In this document: positions 20,608 through 29,064 of the stretch, one piece after another | Position numbering within the stretch: position 1 is the first letter of the stretch | Layout of the letters: each line of letters opens with the position of its first letter | Origin: Flavobacteriales bacterium | Lineage (GTDB): Bacteria; Bacteroidota; Bacteroidia; Flavobacteriales_D; Crocinitomicaceae | Direction of reading: 5' to 3' | NCBI GenBank assembly: GCA_015665275.1 | Contig: JADFAL010000018.1 | Location: 26,778 to 90,777, forward strand | DNA: 64,000 bases | Made by a program: the position numbers and the translations under genes | Notes under the pieces: generated by a model | Told to the model about the DNA's origin: nothing | Database searches by the model: none | What the model saw: only the letters and a program-made list of their open reading frames with translations

Positions 20608-21852
20608 ATGAAAGATCAGTCCACATACGATAAGAATTACTCACTGGCGGTTAGCTTAACGCTCTTCTTCTGTCTGGTAGTTCCACGATTGGCAGGCCCA
20701 GTGTTACTGCTTCTGGCGGTTTGGGTATTATTGGGTGGATTGAATGGCTACCTGAAGTTTCGCTGGAACGCTGGGCTGCTCATGTTTGCTTTGTTGTATG
20801 CGTTCTACGGTATCGGAAGTCTATATTCGCATCACCCGGAATTGGCCGCAGAAGGAATGGTTCAAAAACTCTCCCTGCTTGTAGTCCCGATTCTCTTCTC
20901 GTTCCCGTTAAAATCAAAAGCCTTTCGATTCAATTGGCTGATTTTCTCCTTGGTCTCAGCAGTGTGCATTCTGAGCCTATACGGAATAGGGAACGGACTA
21001 TACTTATACTCTCAAGGTGCAGGGTTCAGCGGATTCTTAACCGTTGGAATTTCCCCGATTCATCATCCTACATATTTCATGTGTTTCTGGATTCTGGCTA
21101 TGGTTGGAACCTATGTTGGGTGGAAACGCCAGTGGAAGTATTTTAATTTGAAATGGATCATACCTTTCCTATTAATCGGTGCACTTTTTCATGTATTGAG
21201 TTTGAGTTTGGCTGGAATTCTTTATTTGATGGTTGTTGTGGCATTCTTGGTACTCTATGAAATTGGCAAGAAGTGGAGTTGGAAGGTTTCTCTTGGGATT
21301 CTGATCCCAACCCTATTGATCGGTTATTTAGCCGTGAATTATGTTCCCATTGTCAGAGGGCAATACCAAGGAGCAAAGAAGTATTTAGATGAATATGCGG
21401 CGGCTCCGGATGATTTTATCCGCAATCGAAATCCGTGGACAGGTAGCGAAGAACGGTTGATATTATGGATCGTTTCAACGGAAATTTTGACCGAATCTCC
21501 GATGGGGTTGGGAACAAAAAATTACGATGAAGCCATCTACAAACGACTCAAATATTACGGTCAAGATAGAATGGCTGCAAAGCACTTGAATCCGCACAAT
21601 CAGTACCTAACCACTGGAATTGAAATTGGAGTAGCTGGAATTATTCTCTTCGTGGTAACCTTGCTGTATGGTGTGGTTCTCGGACTTCGAAGAAAGCATT
21701 GGTTGTTGCTCGTTGCGAGCAGTTCATTGATGTTCCATTGTCTGTTCGAAGCAATGTTAGAGCGTCAAAGCGGAATCGTGTTCTTTTGTTTGATGCTTGG
21801 CGTCTTCTACATGTATCCATTGATGCGCACGCCTAAAAAAGAGGTCGAATGA
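20608..21852 (+). CDS. O-antigen ligase/polymerase-like membrane protein (second copy)
   Basis: A 414-residue protein with about 11 transmembrane segments. The large periplasmic loop (~265-335) holds WTGSEERLILWIVSTEILTESPMGLGTKNYDEA and then HLNPHNQYLTTGIEIG. An arginine, a 'GxG' motif and an H-N-Q-Y in this loop are the pattern of the WaaL/Wzy_C family, where the His is catalytically important in WaaL. The HNQYL motif makes this the better ligase candidate of the two copies. It overlaps the next gene by 4 nt (ATGA). Confidence 0.82.
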   Translation: MKDQSTYDKNYSLAVSLTLFFCLVVPRLAGPVLLLLAVWVLLGGLNGYLKFRWNAGLLMFALLYAFYGIGSLYSHHPELAAEGMVQKLSLLVVPILFSFPLKSKAFRFNWLIFSLVSAVCILSLYGIGNGLYLYSQGAGFSGFLTVGISPIHHPTYFMCFWILAMVGTYVGWKRQWKYFNLKWIIPFLLIGALFHVLSLSLAGILYLMVVVAFLVLYEIGKKWSWKVSLGILIPTLLIGYLAVNYVPIVRGQYQGAKKYLDEYAAAPDDFIRNRNPWTGSEERLILWIVSTEILTESPMGLGTKNYDEAIYKRLKYYGQDRMAAKHLNPHNQYLTTGIEIGVAGIILFVVTLLYGVVLGLRRKHWLLLVASSSLMFHCLFEAMLERQSGIVFFCLMLGVFYMYPLMRTPKKEVE

Positions 21853-22865
21853 AGTTATCTGTTGTCATTCCTTGTCGAAACGAAGCGCCTTATATCGAGG
21901 AGTGCTTGGATGCCATATACGGAAGTGATATTTCTGATGAGGTGGAAATGTCGGTATTCGTCGTAGATGGAATGAGTGATGATGGGACCAGAGATAAGGT
22001 TCTTGAGCTAACTGAAAAGTATGTAAGACTTCATCTAGTTGATAACGAAAAGCAATTGACTCCTTATGCTTTCAATCTTGGGATCTATGCAGGAGGAAAA
22101 GCAGATTATATTCAGATTGTGGGGGCGCGACATATCATCAGCAAGAATTACCTACGCCGCTGTATAGAACATTTAAAAAGAGATGAAGCCATTTGGTGTG
22201 TTGGAGGAAGGATTCAAAACGAATATTTGAACGAAACCGGAGAAATCATCTCAATCGCCATGGGGACGGCCTTTGGAATGGGGTTGGGCAATTTCAGAAC
22301 GCTCACAAAATCTGGCTTTACGGACACCGTAACCAGTCCGATGTACCCTTATTGGGTATTTGAAAAAATCGGATTCTTCGATGAAACATTGATTCGAAAC
22401 CAAGATGACGATTTCAACTTCAGAGTAGAACAAGCTGGTGGTAAGGTGTACTATGAACATGATATCTCACTGAAATATTACGTACGTGGAAACTTCAGCG
22501 GGTTACGGCGCCAATTCTTTCAATACGGCTACTGGAAAGTGTTCGTGAACAGAAAACACAAAGCGGTAACTACCTTGCGTCAATTGGTCCCACCTTTGTT
22601 CGTTTTATATTCAGTACTGCTCCCTTTAACTGCGTTAATAAATCCGTTATTATTTTTGATTTGTGGAGTTCCAATGATGCTGTATCTCCTATTAATGCTC
22701 TATTTCAGTGTTACACAAGCGAAGAATTTTCTCCAGTCTCCTAAATTAATTAATACATATCTGATTCTTCATTACTACTATGGTGCAGGATATTTAAAGG
22801 GAATTCTACAATTTTTAATCCTAAGAAAGAACCCCTCCGACCGCCAAAAACGCATGTCCCGATAA
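21849..22865 (+). CDS. Glycosyltransferase, GT2 family, membrane-associated
   Basis: A 338-residue protein. The GT-A domain (1-240) starts LSVVIPCRNEAPYIEECLDAI, followed by VVDGMSDDGT (nucleotide-binding) and NQDDDFNFRVEQAGG (acceptor-side ED-like motif). Two or three C-terminal hydrophobic segments (LVPPLFVLYSVLLPLTALI, LLFLICGVPMMLYLLLML) anchor it. The architecture resembles ExoA-type glycosyltransferases of exopolysaccharide synthesis. Its ATG overlaps the ligase-like gene's stop. Confidence 0.88.
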   Translation: MKLSVVIPCRNEAPYIEECLDAIYGSDISDEVEMSVFVVDGMSDDGTRDKVLELTEKYVRLHLVDNEKQLTPYAFNLGIYAGGKADYIQIVGARHIISKNYLRRCIEHLKRDEAIWCVGGRIQNEYLNETGEIISIAMGTAFGMGLGNFRTLTKSGFTDTVTSPMYPYWVFEKIGFFDETLIRNQDDDFNFRVEQAGGKVYYEHDISLKYYVRGNFSGLRRQFFQYGYWKVFVNRKHKAVTTLRQLVPPLFVLYSVLLPLTALINPLLFLICGVPMMLYLLLMLYFSVTQAKNFLQSPKLINTYLILHYYYGAGYLKGILQFLILRKNPSDRQKRMSR

Positions 22866-22869
22866 TGTG

Positions 22870-22877
22870 TAATTTTG
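22870..22877 (+). promoter_or_regulatory. -7 promoter box TAATTTTG upstream of wecB
   Basis: An exact TAnnTTTG box just after the end of the GT2 gene; no clear -33 TTG is seen at the expected distance. It may give an internal promoter for wecB and the aminotransferase. Confidence 0.35.
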
Positions 22878-22918
22878 CAGCGATTCCTCCAGTTAATTGG
22901 AGTACTTAATCAAAATCT

Positions 22919-23998
22919 ATGTTGAAAATCGTAACCATAGTTGGAGCCCGTCCACAATTTGTTAAAGCAGCTGTTCTCAGCCGAGTAGTCGGAAACCGTG
23001 AAGATGTTGAAGAAATTTTGGTGCATACCGGACAGCATTACGATCGTAACATGTCGGATGTTTTCTTCGAGGAAATGGAAATTCCCAAACCCGCTTACAA
23101 TTTAGATGTTAACGGTATGGGACATGGCGCGATGACCGGACAGATGTTGGAAAAGATTGAAGGCGTTCTTGAGAAAGAACGACCGGATTGGGTTTTGGTG
23201 TACGGCGATACAAATTCTACTATCGCAGGCGCTTTGGCTGCAAAAAAAATGCACATTAAAGTAGCACATGTAGAAGCAGGATTGCGCAGTTTCAATATGG
23301 AAATGCCCGAGGAGGTCAACCGAATTTTAACGGATCGAATCTCAGATATTTTATTCGTGCCAACAGATACAGCCGTTCGCAACTTGATGAACGAAGGCTA
23401 CGAAAACATTGATGTACAAATCGTTCAGTCTGGTGACGTTATGCAAGATGCGAGTCATTTTTATGCTAAAAGCTCGTCATCGAAAGCTCAACTTCCAGTA
23501 GAAAATCGCACCGGTGACTTTATTCTATGTACCCTCCATCGCGCTGAGAACACTGACAACCCAGAGCGATTGGCTTCCATTGTCGCTGCATTAAATGAAC
23601 TACACAAAGAAATCAGGGTATTGATTCCCATTCACCCAAGAACGCGGAAACTTTTACAATCGAATAATTTGGAATTGAAGGTAGACTTGGTTGATCCCGT
23701 GGGTTACTTCGATATGATCGAGTTGCTGAAGAATTGCAAAGTCGTTCTCACGGACAGCGGGGGCTTGCAAAAAGAAGCGTACTTCTTCCAAAAGCATTGC
23801 GTCACTATGCGCGATGAAACGGAGTGGGTAGAATTGGTAGAACATGGTTACAACGTTCTAGCGGGTGCCAAAACTGATGTGATCGTAAATTCTGCGAAAG
23901 AAATGATGTCTAAGTCTTCCGATTTCTCAAACCCTCTTTACGGCGATAGTAAGGCTGGGGAGAAGATTTTGGATGCGCTTCAAAACTTTGAAAAATAG
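22919..23998 (+). CDS. wecB: UDP-N-acetylglucosamine 2-epimerase (non-hydrolysing)
   Basis: A 359-residue protein. It interconverts UDP-GlcNAc and UDP-ManNAc, the precursor for ManNAc-type sugars in surface polysaccharides. Family motifs are present: VGARPQFVKAA, VHTGQHYDRNMSD, VLVYGDTNSTIAGALAA, HVEAGLRSF and the UDP site LTDSGGLQKEAYF. Length is normal. The next gene follows after 5 nt. Confidence 0.93.
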   Translation: MLKIVTIVGARPQFVKAAVLSRVVGNREDVEEILVHTGQHYDRNMSDVFFEEMEIPKPAYNLDVNGMGHGAMTGQMLEKIEGVLEKERPDWVLVYGDTNSTIAGALAAKKMHIKVAHVEAGLRSFNMEMPEEVNRILTDRISDILFVPTDTAVRNLMNEGYENIDVQIVQSGDVMQDASHFYAKSSSSKAQLPVENRTGDFILCTLHRAENTDNPERLASIVAALNELHKEIRVLIPIHPRTRKLLQSNNLELKVDLVDPVGYFDMIELLKNCKVVLTDSGGLQKEAYFFQKHCVTMRDETEWVELVEHGYNVLAGAKTDVIVNSAKEMMSKSSDFSNPLYGDSKAGEKILDALQNFEK

Positions 23999-24003
23999 AA
24001 AGA

Positions 24004-25215
24004 ATGATTCCATTTTCTCCACCTAGAATTGATGACAGGACGATTGAAGCTGTTTCAGAAGTATTAAAATCTGGATGGATTACTACCGGTCCGAAAACGA
24101 AACTTTTTGAGAAAGAAATTTCGGCGTATTGTGGCGTAAAGACTACCGTGGCTGTTAACTCCTGGACGATGGGAATGCAAGTGCTATTACATTGGTGGGG
24201 AATTGGCGAGGGAGATGAAGTTATTTTGCCTGCATATACCTATTGTGCCAGTGCCAACGTCATTATTCATGCTGGAGCGAAGCCTGTTTTAGTAGATATT
24301 AATTCGGAAGATTTTAATCTGAACACGGAAGCTGTCCGAAAGGCAATTACGCCAAATACCAAAGCAATTCTTGCGGTAGACATTGGCGGCTTTCCATGCG
24401 ATTATGATAAACTAAAAAGCTTAATCAACGAACCTGAAATCAAGAATCAATTTTCAGCTTCCAATTCGCTTCAAGAACAGTTAGGAAGAATTTTATTACT
24501 AAGTGATGCTGCACATAGTTTTGGAGCTTTAATGAATGATCAAAAGGCCGCCGCACTTGCGGATGTTTCCACTTATTCTTTTCATGCCGTAAAGAATCTC
24601 ACAACTGCTGAAGGAGGTGCCCTGTGCTTCAACATGCCAGAAGGCTTTGACCACGATGAGATTTATCGGCAAATGTGTGTCAAAATATTACACGGACAGA
24701 ATAAGGATGCTTTGGCCAAAACACAAAAAGGAAACTGGCGCTATGATGTTGAAGAGCCGGGGTTCAAGTGTAATATGACTGATATTCAGGCTGCAATCGG
24801 CTTGGTGGAATTAGATCGTTATCAGGAAAACCTGGATCGCCGCAAAACGATTTTCAATCTATATGATGTTGTTTTCTCCACGGAGGAATGGGCCATCACA
24901 CCATTACACACTTCGAATTCTAAATCGTCGAGTTATCACTTATATCAGATCCGAATAAAAGATGTCTCCGAAGATCAAAGAGATGCGATCATCAAAGAAA
25001 TTTTTGAACAAGATGTTTCGGTGAACGTGCATTTCCAGCCTATCCCGATGCTAACGGCTTATAAGAAGCGCGGTTACGATATAGCCGATTATCCAGAGGC
25101 GTATGGGAAGTATGCACAGATGATTAGTTTGCCAGTATATTTTGACCTTTCTGATGAGCAAGTGGAAACTGTAATTGCTGCAGTAAAAAGTGCAGTGGTT
25201 AAAGTTTTGGGTTAA
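24004..25215 (+). CDS. DegT/DnrJ/EryC1/StrS-family sugar aminotransferase
   Basis: A 403-residue PLP enzyme that aminates nucleotide-linked keto-sugars. Seen: N-terminal PFSPPRIDDRTIEAVSEVLKSGWITTGPK, PAYTYCASANVIIHAGAKPVLVDI, the cofactor-binding LLSDAAHSFGA, and the Schiff-base lysine in SFHAVKNLTTAEGGAL. A stretch at ~135-160 (LINEPEIKNQFSASNSLQEQLGR) is a little longer than in many relatives. With wecB it indicates an amino-sugar in the polysaccharide. The 3' end overlaps the convergent regulator gene by 4 nt. Confidence 0.92.
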   Translation: MIPFSPPRIDDRTIEAVSEVLKSGWITTGPKTKLFEKEISAYCGVKTTVAVNSWTMGMQVLLHWWGIGEGDEVILPAYTYCASANVIIHAGAKPVLVDINSEDFNLNTEAVRKAITPNTKAILAVDIGGFPCDYDKLKSLINEPEIKNQFSASNSLQEQLGRILLLSDAAHSFGALMNDQKAAALADVSTYSFHAVKNLTTAEGGALCFNMPEGFDHDEIYRQMCVKILHGQNKDALAKTQKGNWRYDVEEPGFKCNMTDIQAAIGLVELDRYQENLDRRKTIFNLYDVVFSTEEWAITPLHTSNSKSSSYHLYQIRIKDVSEDQRDAIIKEIFEQDVSVNVHFQPIPMLTAYKKRGYDIADYPEAYGKYAQMISLPVYFDLSDEQVETVIAAVKSAVVKVLG

Positions 25216-25571
25216 TCGGTTGGCTGCATGTGGAAATACACATCGGAATAGTTCGTGCTTTCATAGTTGTTTTGTAAGGTGTTCTTCAAGTACTTTTTTG
25301 CCGCAGAAACAGCAATTGGATTGAGAATGTAATGGATCTCATTTACATGTTTCGCGTAGCCAATTATTCCCTGTTCGAAAAGAACTCTGGTGTGTCGATT
25401 AACAGTTGTCTCAGAGAGGGGCACGGACAAGGCTATGTCTTTGCATTTTATTCTTCCTTCTTCGAGTAACAACTCGATTATAGTGAGTCTTGCCGGATGC
25501 CCTAGCGCTTTGAAAATATTTGATAGTTGATTCGTTTGTTTGGAGAATCCTCTTCTTTGAATTGAAGCCAT
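25212..25571 (-). CDS. ArsR-type winged-helix regulator
   Basis: A 119-residue protein with a compact winged helix: LGHPARLTIIELLLEEGRIKCKDIALSVPLSETTVNRHTRVLFEQGII, followed by a beta-wing (NEIHYILNPIAV). The metal-binding ELCVCDL box of classical ArsR/SmtB sensors is absent; the only Cys is in KCKDI. It sits antisense inside the polysaccharide locus, between the aminotransferase and the initiating transferase, so it may control that locus; this is inferred from position only. Confidence 0.85.
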   Translation of the reverse strand: MASIQRRGFSKQTNQLSNIFKALGHPARLTIIELLLEEGRIKCKDIALSVPLSETTVNRHTRVLFEQGIIGYAKHVNEIHYILNPIAVSAAKKYLKNTLQNNYESTNYSDVYFHMQPTD

Positions 25572-25686
25572 TTTGATTAGTGTTAGGTTAGTTATTATAG
25601 AATAAGTTAAGAATAATTACTAGCAAAAACTAATGAATGCAAAGATTTATAAACGCATTTTTGCGTTGAAGGTTTTTGTCAAATTC

Positions 25687-25715
25687 TTGCAATTCCCCTA
25701 TATATCTTACCTTTA
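25687..25715 (+). promoter_or_regulatory. Promoter TTG-N18-TACCTTTA
   Basis: TTG at 25687-25689 and TACCTTTA at 25708-25715 (one mismatch to TAnnTTTG), 13 nt before the ATG of the sugar transferase gene. Confidence 0.55.
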
Positions 25716-25728
25716 GCCCCATCATCAA

Positions 25729-26319
25729 ATGAAAAGAATTTTCGACATATCTATTTCAACCCTTACCCTTATCGTATTCTTTCCATTTGGACTCATTATC
25801 TCCCTCCTAATCCTTTTTACATCAAAAGGAGGTATCTTCTACTTACAAGAACGAATAGGGCAAAATGCCACCCCTTTTAAACTTATAAAGTTCCGCACCA
25901 TGAAAGTAAATGCTGAAGCTTCCGGACAGCTTACTGTGGGGATGCGGGATCCAAGAATTACCAGCATCGGTTACTTTCTTCGAAAAACGAAACTAGACGA
26001 ATTCCCGCAGTTCATTAACGTACTTGTAGGACAAATGAGTATTGTTGGGCCACGACCGGAGGTAAAGAAGTATGTTGAGATGTACTCAGAGGATCAAAAA
26101 CGAGTGTTGGAGGTCAAGCCAGGAATTACAGATTATGCATCGATTGAGTATTTCCGGGAGAATGAAATTTTGGGTAGGGCAGACGATCCAGAGAGGGCAT
26201 ATATCGAGAAAATTATGCCAGCGAAGATTGCATTAAATATGAAATACATTGAAAATCCGGGGGTAACTCAGGACATTCGAATCATGTGGAAGACTTTTTT
26301 AAAGATTATTAAGCGTTAA
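25729..26319 (+). CDS. Initiating sugar-phosphate transferase (monotopic, PglC/WcaJ-like)
   Basis: A 196-residue small phosphoglycosyl transferase that loads the first sugar-1-phosphate onto undecaprenyl phosphate. Seen: KRIFDISIST start with one N-terminal hydrophobic hairpin (~10-32), then YLQERIGQNATPFKLIKFRTMK, the catalytic D-E pair in KTKLDEFPQFINVLVGQMSIVGPRPE, and KPGITDYASI. The last replaces the commoner KPGITG. Length matches the single-domain class. It is transcribed alone from its own promoter; the 3' end overlaps the convergent PAP2 gene by 11 nt. Confidence 0.93.
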   Translation: MKRIFDISISTLTLIVFFPFGLIISLLILFTSKGGIFYLQERIGQNATPFKLIKFRTMKVNAEASGQLTVGMRDPRITSIGYFLRKTKLDEFPQFINVLVGQMSIVGPRPEVKKYVEMYSEDQKRVLEVKPGITDYASIEYFRENEILGRADDPERAYIEKIMPAKIALNMKYIENPGVTQDIRIMWKTFLKIIKR

Positions 26320-26989
26320 GAACCGACAATGGCTTCTTTGCAATCCATGTTAGCAAAACGAAGACCAGACTTCCCAAAATCATTCCGGCAAAAACGTCCT
26401 CTAAGAAATGCTGAGAAAGATACATTCTGGAATATCCAACCAATCCAGCTGAAAGCCCAAATAGAATTTGGAGCCATACTCTTGACCTTCCGATAAACAA
26501 AGAAGCAAAACCAAAGAAGGCAAATGCAGCCGTGGTATGTCCAGACGGAAAGGAATGACTAGCATGAATTTGCACACCTTCCACGAAATACAACGAATGC
26601 TCCGAAAGGAAGGCGCTTGGTCGGAGTGCATCTGCAAAAACCAGTCGTTTCAAAAGTTGAGCCGCAGCACCCGATAAAATTAACGTTGTTGCGCCGAACC
26701 AGAAAGGCAACCATTTATAACGAGGAAATAAAAGGACAGCAATAAGAATTCCCGCAACCGCCACAAAAACGCCATCACCAACATATGTCCAATATTTGAA
26801 AAAGACATCGGCAAAAGGCGAGTGCATTTCATTGATCCCAAGGTGAATTGTCGTTTTGTCCGAAGTCAATAGTGTGATTCCGGCCAGCAACATCATAAGA
26901 AGTACTATCAATAAATAGTACCGCAATTGCCATATTGGAGATGATTTCAATGGCACGTCAGTGGATGAAAAAAGCGATTGCACATCCAA
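26309..26989 (-). CDS. PAP2-family phosphatase, membrane-bound
   Basis: A 226-residue protein with 5-6 transmembrane helices and all three PAP2 motifs: KRLVFADALRP (K-x6-RP form), PSGHTT and SRMYLSQHFLEDV (SR-x5-H-x3-D). Members dephosphorylate undecaprenyl pyrophosphate, phosphatidylglycerophosphate or lipid A. Next to a polysaccharide initiation gene, recycling of undecaprenyl pyrophosphate is a reasonable guess. Its start lies 32 nt inside the end of the upstream ZIP gene, so the two are probably translationally coupled. Confidence 0.88.
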   Translation of the reverse strand: MDVQSLFSSTDVPLKSSPIWQLRYYLLIVLLMMLLAGITLLTSDKTTIHLGINEMHSPFADVFFKYWTYVGDGVFVAVAGILIAVLLFPRYKWLPFWFGATTLILSGAAAQLLKRLVFADALRPSAFLSEHSLYFVEGVQIHASHSFPSGHTTAAFAFFGFASLFIGRSRVWLQILFGLSAGLVGYSRMYLSQHFLEDVFAGMILGSLVFVLLTWIAKKPLSVLNA

Positions 26990-27692
26990 TAAAGATAGCG
27001 ATCAATTTGACGAAATTGAATTTATGATTCTCGCTGGTTTCGAAAATGATGGTTGTGGAAATATGCAAGAGCATTCCCACTACAATGGCCAGAAGAATGT
27101 TAAAATCGAAGCCCTCTACAACATGACCAGAGAAATACCCAATGAACAATCCAACGGGAGTGGTGAGTGCAAATATTGTAAGGTAAATCCAAGATTTCAT
27201 TGTTCCCACCTTTGCTCGTGTCAACAACGTCATCAATGCAATGGCAACTGGTAAACGATGGAATAAGATGCCTAAGAACAACGAATGGTCTTCACCATGA
27301 TGGCGCGAAGTTGCTGTTTCGAGACCAGCAAGTTGTGTTCCAATGGGAATTCCTTCAATGATTGCATGCGTAGATAAGGCAACTAACAACGCAAGCGGAA
27401 GTTTTGTATCCTCATGTATGTGCGTGTGCCCATGTTCAATACCTCCGGAGAAGAATTCAAGGATTAGCTGAACGAGAAAACCGATCAGAATGAAGATTCC
27501 AATTTGGAGTTTACTATGTTCGTATAACTCCGGGATGAAATGAATGAATGCAATGGAAAGCAAAAAACCACCACTAAAAGCCAATAAGACCTTTATTAAC
27601 TGCGTGTTTTGATCCTGCCGCAAACGCAACACCAAACCACCTCCAATAAAGACGGAGCCAATGAGTCCCAATAAAATAACTGCTAAATCCAT
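26958..27692 (-). CDS. ZIP-family metal transporter
   Basis: A 244-residue protein with 7-8 transmembrane helices. The ZIP signature is seen in helix IV (LSTHAIIEGIPIG) and helix V (LFHRLPVAIAL), which hold the metal-site His/Glu/Pro residues. A His-rich loop (GGIEHGHTHIHEDTK) lies between helices III and IV. It probably imports zinc or another divalent cation. Its ATG overlaps the methyltransferase stop (TGATG), making an operon methyltransferase-ZIP-PAP2 on the minus strand. Confidence 0.9.
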   Translation of the reverse strand: MDLAVILLGLIGSVFIGGGLVLRLRQDQNTQLIKVLLAFSGGFLLSIAFIHFIPELYEHSKLQIGIFILIGFLVQLILEFFSGGIEHGHTHIHEDTKLPLALLVALSTHAIIEGIPIGTQLAGLETATSRHHGEDHSLFLGILFHRLPVAIALMTLLTRAKVGTMKSWIYLTIFALTTPVGLFIGYFSGHVVEGFDFNILLAIVVGMLLHISTTIIFETSENHKFNFVKLIAIFIGCAIAFFIH

Positions 27693-28426
27693 CAGCGTTT
27701 CTTAGCTATCAGAATAAGTCGATCCGACTCCATTACATCAAATGGATGCAAATCGAAGTCGCCAAAAGTACGAAGAATTTCGAAGCCATTATTGATTAAA
27801 AGCGTGCGAAAATCTTCCTCCTTCAAGGCCTGAACACGCTCTGTATAGTGAAATGAATTCCCTTCATCTTCAAATCGAATTTGCTTCAAAATATGCGTTC
27901 CATTATACTCTTTGGTGATTTGGAAATCGATCCCTTCTTTGGAAATTTCCATGTGCGATTCCAACGTTCGAATCACCTTATCAGCGTTCATGAAATCGAT
28001 AATGAAAAGTCCGTTTTCACGTAACATCGAATGAACGGATTGAATTACTTTTTCGTTCTCTTCAGCATGATCGAAATAACCAAAACTGGTAAAGATATTG
28101 AAGACAGCATCGAAAGTTCGGTTCGGAATTACGTCGCGCATGTCATGAACAATGAACTCAAGTCCGTCTTCCCAACACGCCTGTGCTGCATCAATACTGT
28201 TTTGAGAAAGGTCTGCTCCCGTCACTTGATAACCAAGCGAATGAAGGGTCCGTGAGTGTCTTCCTTTTCCACAGGCAAGATCCAATACCTTCGAACCTTG
28301 AGGAAGTTTCAGTTCACTACAAAGGTTTCCAACAAACGACTTCGCCTCGCTAAGATCACGGTTCTTATACAAAAGGTGGTAATAATCCGTGTCGAACCAC
28401 GAGGCAAACCAGGCTTTTTCATCCAT
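27692..28426 (-). CDS. SAM-dependent methyltransferase (class I)
   Basis: From the ATG at 28426 it is 244 residues: MDEKAWFASWFDTDYYHLLYKNRD, then motif I VLDLACGKGRHSRTL, motif II VTGADLSQNSI and IVHDMRD. The fold is the UbiE/type-11 class; substrate unknown. The longer frame (to 28456) is rejected because a -7 box TACTTTTG lies at 28438-28431, 4 nt before this ATG. It is first in an operon with the ZIP and PAP2 genes. Confidence 0.88.
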   Translation of the reverse strand: MDEKAWFASWFDTDYYHLLYKNRDLSEAKSFVGNLCSELKLPQGSKVLDLACGKGRHSRTLHSLGYQVTGADLSQNSIDAAQACWEDGLEFIVHDMRDVIPNRTFDAVFNIFTSFGYFDHAEENEKVIQSVHSMLRENGLFIIDFMNADKVIRTLESHMEISKEGIDFQITKEYNGTHILKQIRFEDEGNSFHYTERVQALKEEDFRTLLINNGFEILRTFGDFDLHPFDVMESDRLILIAKKR

Positions 28427-28430
28427 AACA

Positions 28431-28438
28431 CAAAAGTA
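28431..28438 (-). promoter_or_regulatory. -7 promoter box TACTTTTG on the minus strand
   Basis: An exact TAnnTTTG match reading leftward, with 4 nt to the methyltransferase ATG. No good -33 TTG was seen. It lies back to back with the plus-strand promoter at 28458. Confidence 0.5.
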
Positions 28439-28457
28439 CATTAAGTTTTGATTCACA

Positions 28458-28488
28458 TTTGATTTATAGGGGCTATTGTTTATATTTG
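28458..28488 (+). promoter_or_regulatory. Consensus promoter TTTG-N19-TATATTTG for siaB-siaC-coaE
   Basis: TTTG at 28458-28461 and TATATTTG at 28481-28488 with exactly 19 nt between; ATG at 28503. This is one of the best promoter matches in the window. Confidence 0.8.
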
Positions 28489-28502
28489 AACGACGATTAA
28501 TT

Positions 28503-29054
28503 ATGGCTATTTCTGACGTTTATGACTTCTACAAAAGAATGGAAGATGATCACATCATCCTCTCATTCAAGGGGTCGTTTACAGAAGATTTGTTGACTTC
28601 CATCCTCCACATCGTTGAAGGAAAAATGGAAGGCCTGAATGTTAACACGAAGAAAAAGAAACGTGTTTTCAATGTTTTGGTTGAGTCTTTTCAAAATTTA
28701 TATCATCATATTGAAGAGATGGCTCCCAACATTGGTGATTCGGAAAAAGACAAATCTGCCATAATAATTGTCAAATACGAATCCAATCGATTTACCATTG
28801 TCACCGGAAATTTTGTAAATAGCAATCGCATTCCCGAATTGCGACAAAAGCTAGAAGAGGTGAATGCGTTAAACGATGAGGCGTTAAGAGAATTATATAG
28901 ATCAAAACTAGAAAATGGAGGCAGAACGGAAAAAGGAACTGCGGGACTGGGTCTGATCGATATCGCGCGTAAATCCAAGAATAAATTGGACTACGAGATT
29001 ATCGATGTGACCGAATCAATTGGTTTCTTCTGTTTGAGCGTCTTAATTGATTAA
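28503..29054 (+). CDS. SiaB-family protein kinase (DUF6272)
   Basis: A 183-residue soluble protein with GHKL/anti-sigma-kinase-like layout: KKKKRVFNVLVESFQNLYHHIEE (N-box-like helix), an acidic strand region, then NGGRTEKGTAGLGLIDIARKS (G-box-like loop). It resembles SiaB of Pseudomonas, which phosphorylates SiaC. It is followed after 10 nt by a SiaC-family gene, supporting the assignment. The ATG at 28503 was chosen over the longer frame at 28476 because the promoter box lies inside the extra codons. Confidence 0.85.
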   Translation: MAISDVYDFYKRMEDDHIILSFKGSFTEDLLTSILHIVEGKMEGLNVNTKKKKRVFNVLVESFQNLYHHIEEMAPNIGDSEKDKSAIIIVKYESNRFTIVTGNFVNSNRIPELRQKLEEVNALNDEALRELYRSKLENGGRTEKGTAGLGLIDIARKSKNKLDYEIIDVTESIGFFCLSVLID

Positions 29055-29064
29055 AAAAGAAAAC

